From positions 456,837-520,836 of the forward strand of contig NZ_SJPU01000002.1 in the NCBI RefSeq assembly GCF_007860105.1: DNA of 64,000 nucleotides, written 5' to 3'. Position 1 is the first letter of the stretch. Every line of letters begins with the position of its first letter. This DNA comes from Allorhodopirellula heiligendammensis. Lineage in GTDB: Bacteria > Planctomycetota > Planctomycetia > Pirellulales > Pirellulaceae. The position numbers were made by a program, and so were the translations under genes. Below, one piece after another: positions 27,035-36,600 of this stretch. A model generated the notes under the pieces. That model was given only the letters and a program-made list of their open reading frames with translations, did not search any database and was not told the DNA's origin.

Positions 27035-28303
27035 ATGCGATTACCAGCACGCGCAATTTTAGTTGCGGCAACATTCATGTTGTCGGTGCTACTGTATGTC
27101 GACCGAGTGTGCATTTCAGCGGCCAAGCAAGACGTCGCCGACGAACTCTTGCTCAGCGACCAGCAGATGGGCTGGGTATTTGCAGCCTTCTCGCTGGGCT
27201 ACGCATTGTTCCAAACGCCCGCAGGATTGCTGGCCGATCGTTTGGGACCGAGACGTGTCTTGGCAGGCATTGTCGCAGTTTGGTCGGTCTTCACAGGATT
27301 GACCGCCGCCGCAGGATCGCTGGTGACCATGTTGGTCGTTCGCTTCCTGTTTGGCGCCGGTGAAGCGGGTGCGTTTCCCGGTATGGCAAGGGCCATGTAT
27401 TCGTGGATCCCCATGCAGGAACGGGGACTCGTCCAAGGAATCAATTTTTCGGGTTCACGAATTGGTGCAGCAGTCACGCTGCCTGTTGTCGCGGCCATGA
27501 TCTCGCAGTTCGGCTGGCGACCCACGTTCGTCATTTTAATGGCCGTCGGGTTGGTATGGTCGATTCTCTGGTTCGTGTTCTTTCGTGATGACCCTGTCGA
27601 CGCCGATTGGCTTGGCAGCGACGAACGAGATTACATCCTTGCCAACCGGCAGACTGAATCGGCACCGTCCCAGGCCAATGAAAATGCGTCCTCGTTCTCG
27701 CACACCCTTGTTCGCTCGGGCAATGTTCGTGCGTTGTGCATGCAGTACTTCGCTTCCAACTTTATCTTCTTCTTTGGCTTGACTTGGTTCTTTCCGCAGT
27801 TGATGAGTCGTTACGGTTTAACTGGCATGGAAGCGAGTTTGTTCACCGCCGTGCCGATGATCTTTGGCGCGTTAGGAAACTGGACCGCAGGCTGGTGGGT
27901 TGATCGGTTGTACGCCGGGGGCAATTGGCGGTTATCGCGGCGTTTACCTGCAGCAACCGGATTCGCCCTGGCGGGGATCGGGATCGTTGGAAGCGCCTAC
28001 GCATCGACACCTTTGTCTTCGTCGATGTGGTTCAGTCTGTGTATTTTCGGTGCCGACATGACGCTTTCGCCATCGTGGAGCACTTGCGTGGACATCGGAA
28101 AATCGAGAGCAGGATTGGTCTCGGGGATGATGAATATGGCGGGGAATATCGGGGCCTTTGTGACCTCGCTGGCATTCCCGTATCTGCTGAACTGGACGGG
28201 TTCCCCCTTACCTTTTTTCTACATTGCGGCAGCGTTGAACTTGATCGCGATCGGCATGTGGTTTCGCATTGATCCGACCGTGCCGCTACAGGAGTCCGCT
28301 TGA
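27035..28303 (+). CDS. MFS transporter, organic-acid (ACS) type
   Basis: Major-facilitator carrier of 422 residues with about 12 membrane segments. It resembles the anion:cation symporter group that takes up hexuronates, tartrate and similar sugar acids: LLYVDRVCISAAKQDVADEL, then GYALFQTPAGLLADRLGPRR, then GAGEAGAFPGMARAMYSWIP. As first gene of the LysR-controlled operon it probably imports the acid sugar that the following enzymes degrade. ATG 27035 is preferred to a TTG at 27014. Its TGA overlaps the next ATG (TGATG), so translation is coupled. The exact substrate is not visible. Confidence 0.9.
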   Translation: MRLPARAILVAATFMLSVLLYVDRVCISAAKQDVADELLLSDQQMGWVFAAFSLGYALFQTPAGLLADRLGPRRVLAGIVAVWSVFTGLTAAAGSLVTMLVVRFLFGAGEAGAFPGMARAMYSWIPMQERGLVQGINFSGSRIGAAVTLPVVAAMISQFGWRPTFVILMAVGLVWSILWFVFFRDDPVDADWLGSDERDYILANRQTESAPSQANENASSFSHTLVRSGNVRALCMQYFASNFIFFFGLTWFFPQLMSRYGLTGMEASLFTAVPMIFGALGNWTAGWWVDRLYAGGNWRLSRRLPAATGFALAGIGIVGSAYASTPLSSSMWFSLCIFGADMTLSPSWSTCVDIGKSRAGLVSGMMNMAGNIGAFVTSLAFPYLLNWTGSPLPFFYIAAALNLIAIGMWFRIDPTVPLQESA

Positions 28304-30090
28304 TGAGTCTCTCACCCAAATCGCCGACGCCTAATCCACACCACCGTCACGGCCTGCTGATCGGCGCCGGCTACTTTAGCGACTTTCACTTGGATGCTTG
28401 GAAGCGGAGCGCGCGAGCGAGCATCGTGGCGGTATGCGATACAGACGCAGACAAGGCCAACGCGGCGGCAGACAAGTACAGCATCGAACATGTCTTTACT
28501 GACATTGCCGACGCGCTGGCGCTGCGTGATATTGACTTCGTTGATATCGCGACAGGACCCACGCACCGATTGGAGCTGATGCGGCAGGTCATACCGCGTC
28601 AGCTACCGATCATCTGCCAAAAGCCCTTAGCAAACGATTTCGCTAGCGCATCGCTGATCCTGGAAATGGCGTCTTCGGCGGGCGCTCCGTTCATGGTGCA
28701 TGAAAACTTCCGGTTTCAGCCCTGGTACCGCGAAATCAAACGGCTGCTCGACAGCGGCGTCATCGGGCATCAACTGCATACGCTCACCATGCGTACGCGA
28801 ATGGGAGACGGTTGGGGGGCGGACGCATATCTGGGGCGTCAGCCTTACTTCCGCACCATGCCGCGATTGCTGATCCAAGAGACGGGCGTGCATTTCATCG
28901 ATACGTTTCGCTATCTTGCCGGCGAGGTCGCGGAGTGTTCGGCGAGGTTGCGGCGAATCAACGATGTGATCCAGGGTGAAGATGCGTGCCTGTTGACTTT
29001 GGAAATGGACAACGGTGTCATCGCGGTCTGGGACGCCAATCGCTACAACGAATCCGATTGTGAAGATCCCAGGTACACGTTTGGTCGATTTTGCGCCGAA
29101 GCCGACGGCGGTACCATCACGCTTTCACCCGACGGCGAAATCACCATCCATCAGCTCGGCCAGCCCGCCAACCACCACGACTACGTTCACACGCGTCATG
29201 GCTTTGCTGGCGACTGCGTGATGGCCTGCCAAGAACATTTTCTTGACGTGCTCGACGGACACGCCGTGTGCGAGACGTCCCCGGACGAATACCGAAAAAC
29301 GTTGCAGGTTGTCGAAGCCGCCTATGAGTCGGCGGGTGGCTTTCGCACACAGCCAATCGAGCCTTCACGCGTCCCTATCGCGACGAAATCTCCAACCGCA
29401 GCCCGCCCCCGATCGCAGCGAGCCTGTCCTCCCCCGGAAACGATGAAGCGTGTCATCGACTTGAGCCTCCCGGTGACGGGGACGATGCCAGGCGTTGAAA
29501 TAAAATCATGTAAGACAATCGAAACCGAGGGCTGGAACGCAACAACGCTGTCGCTGTACTCCCATGCGGGCACACATATGGACGCGCCAAGGCATTTCTT
29601 GCCCGCAGGAGCAACCTTGGACGCACAAGACCTCTCGGTATGTTGCGGGGCAGCACGCTTGGTGAACTTGCCCGACACACCCCCGCGTCATCTGATTACG
29701 GTTGACGAGGTGGTGGAATCGATCGGGGAAGTATTTGCGGGCGATCGACTGATCTTTCGGACGGATTGGCATCGGCGTTTTGGCACGCCCGCGTACCGCG
29801 ACGAGCTGCCTCGGATCTCACTCGAGTTAGCGCAGTGGCTGGTCCAAATGCAAGTCGCTCTGATTGGTGTTGAGCCGCCGTCGGTCGCCGACGTCAACAA
29901 TCGAATTGAATTAACCGAAGTCCATCAGACATTGTTTCGCGGTAACGTGGTGATCGTCGAGGGCCTCGCAAATCTCGATCAGCTCACCGGGGCGGAGTTT
30001 GAGTTTATCGCACTGCCTTTGAACATCAGCGGCGGCGATGGTTGCCCCGTGCGTGCGATTGCGATCCTAGGTGATGAGGGAGCGCGATGA
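28303..30090 (+). CDS. Fusion of Gfo/Idh/MocA oxidoreductase and cyclase-family hydrolase
   Basis: Single open frame of 595 residues with two enzymes. Residues 1 to about 355 form a Gfo/Idh/MocA dehydrogenase: Rossmann start LLIGAGYFSDFHLDAW, active-site QKPLAND, and ETGVHFIDTFRYLAG. After a linker rich in Pro, Arg and Ser, residues 381 to the end form a cyclase domain (PF04199, kynurenine-formamidase-like): RVIDLSLPVTGTMPG, the metal site SHAGTHMDAPRHF, and GVEPPSVADVNN. It could oxidise a sugar acid and open or form the lactone, but this is inference. AGGAG lies nine bases before ATG 28303. Its stop overlaps the kinase start (ATGATG). Confidence 0.85.
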   Translation: MSLSPKSPTPNPHHRHGLLIGAGYFSDFHLDAWKRSARASIVAVCDTDADKANAAADKYSIEHVFTDIADALALRDIDFVDIATGPTHRLELMRQVIPRQLPIICQKPLANDFASASLILEMASSAGAPFMVHENFRFQPWYREIKRLLDSGVIGHQLHTLTMRTRMGDGWGADAYLGRQPYFRTMPRLLIQETGVHFIDTFRYLAGEVAECSARLRRINDVIQGEDACLLTLEMDNGVIAVWDANRYNESDCEDPRYTFGRFCAEADGGTITLSPDGEITIHQLGQPANHHDYVHTRHGFAGDCVMACQEHFLDVLDGHAVCETSPDEYRKTLQVVEAAYESAGGFRTQPIEPSRVPIATKSPTAARPRSQRACPPPETMKRVIDLSLPVTGTMPGVEIKSCKTIETEGWNATTLSLYSHAGTHMDAPRHFLPAGATLDAQDLSVCCGAARLVNLPDTPPRHLITVDEVVESIGEVFAGDRLIFRTDWHRRFGTPAYRDELPRISLELAQWLVQMQVALIGVEPPSVADVNNRIELTEVHQTLFRGNVVIVEGLANLDQLTGAEFEFIALPLNISGGDGCPVRAIAILGDEGAR

Positions 30091-31364
30091 TGTCGCGACG
30101 ACTCGGCTGCATCGCCGACGACTACACGGGAGCCACCGATTTGTGTTCGATGCTGGTGCGCGCCGGTCGGCGGGTGATCCAGTGTTTCGGAGTTCCCGAT
30201 CCGGACCAACGCATCGATCTCCAGGACGCCGACGCAGTCGTGGTGGCACTGAAGTCACGTTCCATTGCCGCCGACAAAGCCGTCAAGCAATCTCTGGACG
30301 CCCTTCACTTTCTCCAATCCTGGGGTGCTGATCGCTTTTTCTATAAATATTGCTCGACTTTTGATTCCACCAACCAGGGAAATATCGGTCCGGTAGCCGA
30401 CGCGTTAGCGGCAGAATTAGGTGTCGAGCAGCTATTCTTCTGCCCCGCGTTTCCGGAGAATGGACGCACCGTGCATTGCGGCCACCTATTTGTCAATGGA
30501 GTGCTGCTGAGCGAGAGCGGGATGCGTGATCACCCGCTCAATCCGATGACCGACAGCAACCTGGTTCGCGTCCTCCAAGCCCAGACAGCGTGCCCGGCCG
30601 GTTGGCTGTCAACGCATGCCCGGCGAGAGCCTGCGAGTGCATCTCGCATTGTCGTCGACGCGATCACTGACGACGACCTGCAGTCCGCCGCCTCGTTGGC
30701 GAGCGAGCACCTGCTGTTAACGGGCGGTTCGGCCATCGCTCGTTACTGGGCTGAGGCGATCGGGATTCGTCGCTCAGGACGTTGGGATGCAGGAGCGATG
30801 AACGCCAGCGATCGCGTCGCGTTTAACGGCACTGATCGCGGAGCGACCAGCGACAACTGCGTGGTGTTGGCAGGCAGTTGTTCCGATGCAACTCGCATCC
30901 AGGTTGCTGAGTTTGAGAAAACGCACCCGGCATGGCACCTCAATGTTGCTGACCAGGCGTCGCCGGACTTGATTGCCGAAGAGACGCTGCGTTGGTGCGA
31001 GGAGCAGTGGAGTCAATCCAATCAACCGTTGCTGATCAGCTCGGCAGCAAACCCGGAAGTTGTCGCGGCGGCGCGTGCCCGCTGGGGTGAGTGGGAGGCG
31101 GCCAGTCGCACCGAATCGATTTTCGCATCAGTTGCCAGTGGGCTGGCTGAGCGTGGAATCAGACGACTCATTGTGGCCGGTGGCGAGACATCGGGCACAG
31201 TCGTCGGGGCGTTAAAGATTCCCGCAGTGCGGATTGGATACGAAATTGCGCCGGGGGTACCATGGGTAACCTCCACGGGTTCCCCTTCAATATCACTAGC
31301 GTTGAAGTCCGGCAATTTCGGTGGCCCCCGTTTCTTTTTTGATGCACTGGAGACGTCACCATGA
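30087..31364 (+). CDS. Four-carbon acid-sugar kinase family (DUF1537, OtnK-like)
   Basis: Kinase of 425 residues. The N-terminal domain has GCIADDYTGATDLCSMLVRAG-type sequence and FFYKYCSTFDSTNQGNIG, and the C-terminal domain ends with the nucleotide-binding GGETSGTVVGAL. Known members phosphorylate tetronates (3-oxo-tetronate, D-threonate, D-erythronate) or related acid sugars. Beside an OtnC-like aldolase it probably makes a 4-phosphate that the aldolase then decarboxylates. AGGGAG lies seven bases before ATG 30087. It overlaps the preceding gene by four bases and the next one by four. Confidence 0.9.
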   Translation: MMSRRLGCIADDYTGATDLCSMLVRAGRRVIQCFGVPDPDQRIDLQDADAVVVALKSRSIAADKAVKQSLDALHFLQSWGADRFFYKYCSTFDSTNQGNIGPVADALAAELGVEQLFFCPAFPENGRTVHCGHLFVNGVLLSESGMRDHPLNPMTDSNLVRVLQAQTACPAGWLSTHARREPASASRIVVDAITDDDLQSAASLASEHLLLTGGSAIARYWAEAIGIRRSGRWDAGAMNASDRVAFNGTDRGATSDNCVVLAGSCSDATRIQVAEFEKTHPAWHLNVADQASPDLIAEETLRWCEEQWSQSNQPLLISSAANPEVVAAARARWGEWEAASRTESIFASVASGLAERGIRRLIVAGGETSGTVVGALKIPAVRIGYEIAPGVPWVTSTGSPSISLALKSGNFGGPRFFFDALETSP

Positions 31365-31975
31365 GTGAACGAGAATTGCGTGAACGGATGGCGCAGCAGG
31401 GACGTTCAATTTATGAGCGTGGCTTGACCGCAGGCAGTTCCGGCAACATCAGCGTCCGACTGCCCGACGGCGTCCTCGTGACACCCACGAATTCGTGCTT
31501 GGGGCGTCTGGACCCCGACGAAATTTCGCGGCTTGATTCGGTCGGGAATTTACTGTCGGGAAAGCCGCCTTCGAAGGAATCGTTTCTGCATCTGGCCTAT
31601 TACAATGCTCGATCCCAAGAGCAGGCGGTCGTTCATCTGCATTCAACGTGGTCAGTCGCCGTCAGTTGTTTAGCAGACATCGACCCTGCCAACGCGATTC
31701 CGCCGATCACGGCGTACTTCGTTATGCGAGTTGGCAAGTTGCCTCTCGTCCCCTACTTTCCCCCAGGCGACGAAGAGCTGGCCGATGCTGTGGGGCGCGC
31801 CGCAAAGTCCTCACGAGGTGCCTTGCTCGCCAACCACGGCCCCGTCATCGGCGCAATTGACTTGGACCAAGCCGTCTACGCAATCGAAGAACTTGAAGAA
31901 ACTGCAAAGTTGTTTTTGATGCTGCGCGGTTTACCGACCCGTTACCTCACCGACGCACAGGTCGCCGACCTGTGA
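31361..31975 (+). CDS. Class II aldolase, OtnC-like (3-oxo-tetronate 4-phosphate decarboxylase type)
   Basis: Zinc aldolase of 204 residues from the AraD/FucA/OtnC group. Seen are GLTAGSSGNISVRLPDGVLV, TPTNSCLGRLDP, the metal-binding HLHSTWSVAV, and LLANHGPVIGAIDLDQAV. Members of the OtnC branch decarboxylate 3-oxo-tetronate 4-phosphate to dihydroxyacetone phosphate, which fits the adjacent DUF1537 kinase. GGAG lies before ATG 31361, which overlaps the kinase stop (ATGA). The true substrate was not established. Confidence 0.88.
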   Translation: MSERELRERMAQQGRSIYERGLTAGSSGNISVRLPDGVLVTPTNSCLGRLDPDEISRLDSVGNLLSGKPPSKESFLHLAYYNARSQEQAVVHLHSTWSVAVSCLADIDPANAIPPITAYFVMRVGKLPLVPYFPPGDEELADAVGRAAKSSRGALLANHGPVIGAIDLDQAVYAIEELEETAKLFLMLRGLPTRYLTDAQVADL

Positions 31976-31992
31976 GCCATTTCCCTTTCCAT

Positions 31993-32011
31993 TGCAGGCC
32001 GGCAGCCTGCA
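31993..32011. repeat. Intra-operon hairpin
   Basis: TGCAGGC-CGGCA-GCCTGCA, seven-base arms and a five-base loop, lies between the aldolase and monooxygenase genes, 16 bases before the latter's ATG. It could act in mRNA processing or attenuation inside the operon. Confidence 0.5.
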
Positions 32012-32026
32012 CTACTTAGGACAACC

Positions 32027-32329
32027 ATGAGCCAACCCACCTTTGCGATCGCGGTTACGTTTCGCATCAAGCCTGAACATGTCGATGCGTTTCAAACGCG
32101 TGTCTTGGAACAAGCACGCGACTCCGTTGACCGTGAACCTGGCTGTCATCAGTTCGACGTGCTCGTCGCGGAATCGGATCCGGCGACGTTCGCGTTGTAT
32201 GAAACCTATACCGATGCGGCAGCGTTCGCTGACCATAAATTGACACCTCACTTTTTGGATTTTGATGCCACGGTCTCCGACTGGGTCGAGTCGAAAGACG
32301 TCCGTCGACTGATGCTGTTGGGGAGCTAG
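32027..32329 (+). CDS. Small ABM-type monooxygenase / YgiN-like protein
   Basis: Protein of 100 residues with the dimeric ferredoxin-like fold of the antibiotic biosynthesis monooxygenase family: AIAVTFRIKPEHVDAFQTRV, then GCHQFDVLVAESDPATFALY and ADHKLTPHFLDFDATVSDWV. AGGA lies before the ATG, and the next gene follows within four bases of its stop. Such proteins often accompany sugar or quinone enzymes; no reaction can be assigned here. Confidence 0.82.
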   Translation: MSQPTFAIAVTFRIKPEHVDAFQTRVLEQARDSVDREPGCHQFDVLVAESDPATFALYETYTDAAAFADHKLTPHFLDFDATVSDWVESKDVRRLMLLGS

Positions 32330-32332
32330 TTG

Positions 32333-33430
32333 ATGAAAACCTACAATATCGCTGCTTTACCTGGCGATGGGATCGGGCCGGAATGCATGGATGCCACCTG
32401 CATCGTGCTGGACCGAATGCAAGCCAAAACACCCGGCCTCCAACTCGCGATCACTCCCCATCGAGCAGGCGCAGAACTGTATCGTGAGACAGGTGTGACG
32501 CTGCCTGAGGCGGTCGTGCAGGAATGCATCGACGCCGATGCTGTCCTGCTGTCTGCAATTGGTCTTCCCGACGTGCGGTTTCCCGACGGTACGGAAGTTC
32601 AGCCGACGATGATGGTGGGACTGCGCCGGGCGCTCGACGTTCACTCCGCCGTCCGGCCGGTCAAACTCTATCCAGGTGCTCCCGGCGTTCTGAAGGACAA
32701 CGGGCCCGGCATCGACTTCGTCGTCATTCGTGAAAACCTCGAAGGCTTGTTTGCCTCCTTCGGAGGTGGTGCGAAGGTTGGACGGGAAGTCGCCACCGAC
32801 ACGATGGTGATCACCCGCGCGGGAACGTCGCGCGTCTCTGATTTTGCATTCCGCTTAGCCCAACGGCGCAATGGACGTCCGAGTGATGGCAAGAAGCTGG
32901 TCACGTGCGTGGACAAAGCAAATGTTTTCCGCAGCATGGCGTTCTTCCGTGAAGTCTTCATGGACGTGGCGAAATCCTATCCTGACATCGACAACGGTGC
33001 GGTGTACGTGGATGCCATGAGCCTTTACATGGTTCAAAACCCTTGGGATTTTGACGTCCTGGTGATGGAGAACCAATTCGGTGACATCCTGTCGGACCTT
33101 GGGGCGGGTTTAGTTGGTGGATTGGGACTGGGACCTTCCGCTGAGATCGGCGAGGAACATGCTTTATTCCAACCCTCCCATGGTACCGCGCCACAACTGG
33201 CTGGCAAAAACGTGGCCAATCCAATGGCGACGATTCTTTCGGCCGCCATGATGCTCGATTGGCTCGGCGACCGGTATCGAGATGACGTCTGCACGGCAGC
33301 AGCCGTGAGACTCGAAGGTGCTGTCGCTCAAGTGCTCGCTGACGGGCGTGTTCGAACGCCCGACATTGGCGGGACTGCGTCGACCACCGAGGTGGCCAAT
33401 GCCATTGCCGACGCGATCACCGACACCTGA
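32333..33430 (+). CDS. Isocitrate/isopropylmalate dehydrogenase-family enzyme
   Basis: NAD(P)-dependent beta-hydroxyacid oxidative decarboxylase of 365 residues, from the family of isopropylmalate, isocitrate, tartrate and D-malate dehydrogenases. It begins ALPGDGIGPECM and has VIRENLEGLFASFG, the catalytic LVTCVDKANVFRSM lysine region, the metal-binding MENQFGDILSDLGAGLVGG, and SHGTAPQLAGKNVANPMA. In a sugar-acid operon it is more likely to act on a tetronate- or tartrate-like substrate than in leucine biosynthesis (inference). A GGGGAG lies before ATG 32333; a TTG at 32330 is also in frame. Confidence 0.88.
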   Translation: MKTYNIAALPGDGIGPECMDATCIVLDRMQAKTPGLQLAITPHRAGAELYRETGVTLPEAVVQECIDADAVLLSAIGLPDVRFPDGTEVQPTMMVGLRRALDVHSAVRPVKLYPGAPGVLKDNGPGIDFVVIRENLEGLFASFGGGAKVGREVATDTMVITRAGTSRVSDFAFRLAQRRNGRPSDGKKLVTCVDKANVFRSMAFFREVFMDVAKSYPDIDNGAVYVDAMSLYMVQNPWDFDVLVMENQFGDILSDLGAGLVGGLGLGPSAEIGEEHALFQPSHGTAPQLAGKNVANPMATILSAAMMLDWLGDRYRDDVCTAAAVRLEGAVAQVLADGRVRTPDIGGTASTTEVANAIADAITDT

Positions 33431-33456
33431 TTTCGAACCACAGGACCACCTGTGTG

Positions 33457-33485
33457 CCCAGCCCGACCCGACCCGACGGGCTGGG
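33457..33485 (+). terminator. Strong GC hairpin after the dehydrogenase gene
   Basis: CCCAGCCCG (33457-33465) pairs with CGGGCTGGG (33477-33485), followed by TTTCGGG. It could end the metabolic operon or act as a processing site. Three more short hairpins follow it. Confidence 0.45.
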
Positions 33486-33512
33486 TTTCGGGTCCCGGGC
33501 CTCGACCATGCT

Positions 33513-33579
33513 GGGCCGACGGCCCGACTGACGTACCCAGGGCGTTGCCCTGTCAGGCATATTGCTGGGCCGTTGGCCC
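33513..33579. repeat. Array of three GGGC/GCCC hairpins
   Basis: Three small stem-loops with three-base loops: GGGCC-GAC-GGCCC (33513-33525), CAGGGC-GTT-GCCCTG (33538-33552) and GGGCC-GTT-GGCCC (33567-33579). They share sequence and may be one repeated element. Confidence 0.65.
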
Positions 33580-33616
33580 GGAGATTATTTCTAACCCTCC
33601 TACGTTGAGATCAATC

Positions 33617-36600
33617 ATGAATCGAATTGCTTTCCCCACCGTCCTGCTGTTGGCGGCTTGCTGCCAGCTTGCCGGGGCGCAGCAGCCGATTGTCGACGAC
33701 TCCCTTGTGTTTGGCGAGGTTGACGGTCTCGTCGCCGTCGAAGCCGAACACTTTTTTCGTCAAACGGAAACGGACGCGCGCGCGTTCTACCTGACCCACG
33801 AAGGGGCGACGCCAGATGTCCAGCCCGATGGCGATCCCAATCATTCTGCCGGGGCCAGCGGCGGCGCCTACTTGGAAATCCTCCCGGACACTCGTCGCAC
33901 CCACGCCGACAAACTGATCCATGGCACCAATTTCTCGCCTACTCCAGGCAAAATGGCCGTGCTCTCATACAAAGTGCACGTCCAAAACCCAGGTCGGTAC
34001 TACGTCTGGGTGCGGGCCTATTCAACAGGCGGCGAAGACAATGGATTGCATGTGGGCATCGACGGAACATGGCCCGAAAGCGGCCAACGTCTCCAGTGGT
34101 GCCAGGGCAAAAACGCTTGGCGTTGGGAAAGTAAGCAGCGCACCGAAAAGGTGCACTGTGGAGAGCCTTACAAGATCTTCCTCGATATCGAGAAAGCGGG
34201 CGAGCACACAATTTCATTTTCGATGCGGGAAGATGGTTTCGAGTTCGATAAATGGTTGATGACCTCGGATCGCGATTTCCAGCGGCCTGACGATGCAGGC
34301 CCTCCTGCGGAAATCAAGGCGGGAAAGCTGCCCACGAGTTTTCCGGCAGTACAGACGGCTCCGGCGGCTGCGACGACTCAGTCCCGAGCGACCGAGCAAG
34401 TGGGCAGTGGCGACCAAACCGGGTTGAGCATGCCCGCTACCATGTTCGCCGACGGAAAGGTCAGCAACTACTATCTCGATGGCGAAAAGTGGTTGGCGAT
34501 CAATCCCGATCAAGCAAACAGTGGTGCGGCCGAACGCACGTTTCCCTACCCCACCGGTCACTACGATGTTACGCTTAAAACCGTCGGGGAGAACGATGGA
34601 CGATCGAACTATGTCGTCAGCGTCGATGGAGAGAAGATTGGCAACTATCAATCCCCTTTGGCACCGAGCACGACCGAGGAAGGTAAGAAGTATCACGCCA
34701 CCTGGAAGAACATCAATATTACCGAAGGTGCAATCATTGCCGTCGGCTCGACCATTGGCAGCGTCGGTGGAGACCAGCATAGCCGTGCACGCTGGAGCGA
34801 AGTCACCTTCACACCGGTAGACGCCGAGACTCGCCTCGCTGCCAAACCCTACTTGGCCGAACAAGCGCGGGCTGCCAACTCGCAAGCAGCGAACTCCCGT
34901 CCGTCAAGTCCAACCAATCCAGTCAGTTCAAAGCCCCTGCACGAGCCTCGCCAACCCGATGGAGACGGCAGTGTTCGCATCAGCGGAGAGCAGAAGGTAT
35001 GGCACAAGGTCACACTCGATCTGAGCGGCCCTTATGCTCATGAGCAAGACAACGCGCCGAATCCGTTTACCGACGACCGGATGACGGTGACTTTCACCCA
35101 TTCCGGTGGCCAACAGGTCATTGTGCCCGGCTTCTTTGCTGCCGACGGGAACGCTGCCAACACGTCCGCCCAGGACGGAACAGTCTGGCGTGCCTTATTC
35201 GCTCCCGATCAAGCGGGCGAGTGGTCGTATTCAGTCTCGTTCGTTCAAGGGAAAAACGCGGCCTTGGATGCCAAGGCACCATCGAAACCACTGGCAGCCT
35301 ATGATGGCAAGCAAGGCAAATTCGAAATTACAGCGTCGGACAAGCAGGGACGCGACTTGCGCGCTCACGGGCGACTGCAGTACGTGGGCAAGCACTATCT
35401 TCAGTTCGCAGGATCGAAAGAGTACTTCCTCAAAGCCGGTGCGGATGCTCCTGAAACGCTGCTCGCATTTGCTGATTTTGATAATACCGTTGCCGGCAAC
35501 CCTAAAAAGGCACCCCTGAAGACCTGGGCTGCTCATGAACAGGATTGGAAGCAAGGTGACCCCACCTGGCAAAACGGCAAAGGCAAGGGGCTGATCGGCG
35601 CCGTCAACTATCTTTCAGGCAAGGGGTGCAATGCATTCTCATTCTTGACTTACAACGCTGGTGGCGACGGTGACAATGTTTGGCCATTCATCCATCGGGA
35701 TGACAAGCTGCACTACGACTGCAGCAAACTCGACCAATGGGGAACGGTCTTTGACCATGGTACTGCCCTGGGCATGTACCTGCACTTCAAGATGCAAGAG
35801 ACTGAGAACGATGACCATACCCGCGGGACAGGCGGCAAGGGTGGACGTGTCAATGAGTCGCTCGACGGTGGCGATCTCGGCGTGCAGCGAAAACTGTATT
35901 GTCGAGAGATCATTGCTCGGTTTGGACATAACCTTGCACTGAACTGGAACATTGGCGAAGAGAACACACAGTCGACCGCGCAAGTCAAAGCAATGATCGA
36001 CTACATCGCCGAGACCGATCCGTACGATCACAACATCGTGATTCACACTTTCCCGAGCCAGCAGGACAAAGTCTACAAGCCGCTATTGGGCGATCAGTCC
36101 AAATTGACGGGCGTGTCGCTGCAGAACAGCAGCCTCGAGACGACCCACGCTCAGACCGTCAAATGGGTCAACGAGTCATCCGAAGCAGGCAAACCGTGGA
36201 TCGTAGCATTTGACGAATCGGGTTCTGCCGCCCACGCCCAATGTCCCGACCTGGGCTATCAAGGTTTCGACGGCCATGACCGCTCAGGAAAAATGGTCTA
36301 CACCCAACATAAGGTTCGCAAGGAAACCCTGTGGGGGACACTCATGGGTGGGGGTGCTGGCTGCGAATATTACTTCGGATACCAATTCGATCAAAACGAC
36401 ATCGTTTGCGAAGACTGGCGAAGCCGCGACCAGAGTTGGGACTATTGCCGCATCGCGATTAACTTTTTCCATGATCATAAGATCCCGTTTTGGGAAATGA
36501 AAAACGCGGACGATTTGGTCGGCAATCCAAAGCACGACACGTCGCGGTTCTGCTTCGCCAAGGACGACGAGGTTTATCTCGTTTACCTACCTAGCGGTGG

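Noticed and set aside
33452-33616. In-frame extension of the giant protein upstream of ATG 33617
   Set aside because: It would translate the GC hairpin array; the signal peptide begins exactly at ATG 33617.
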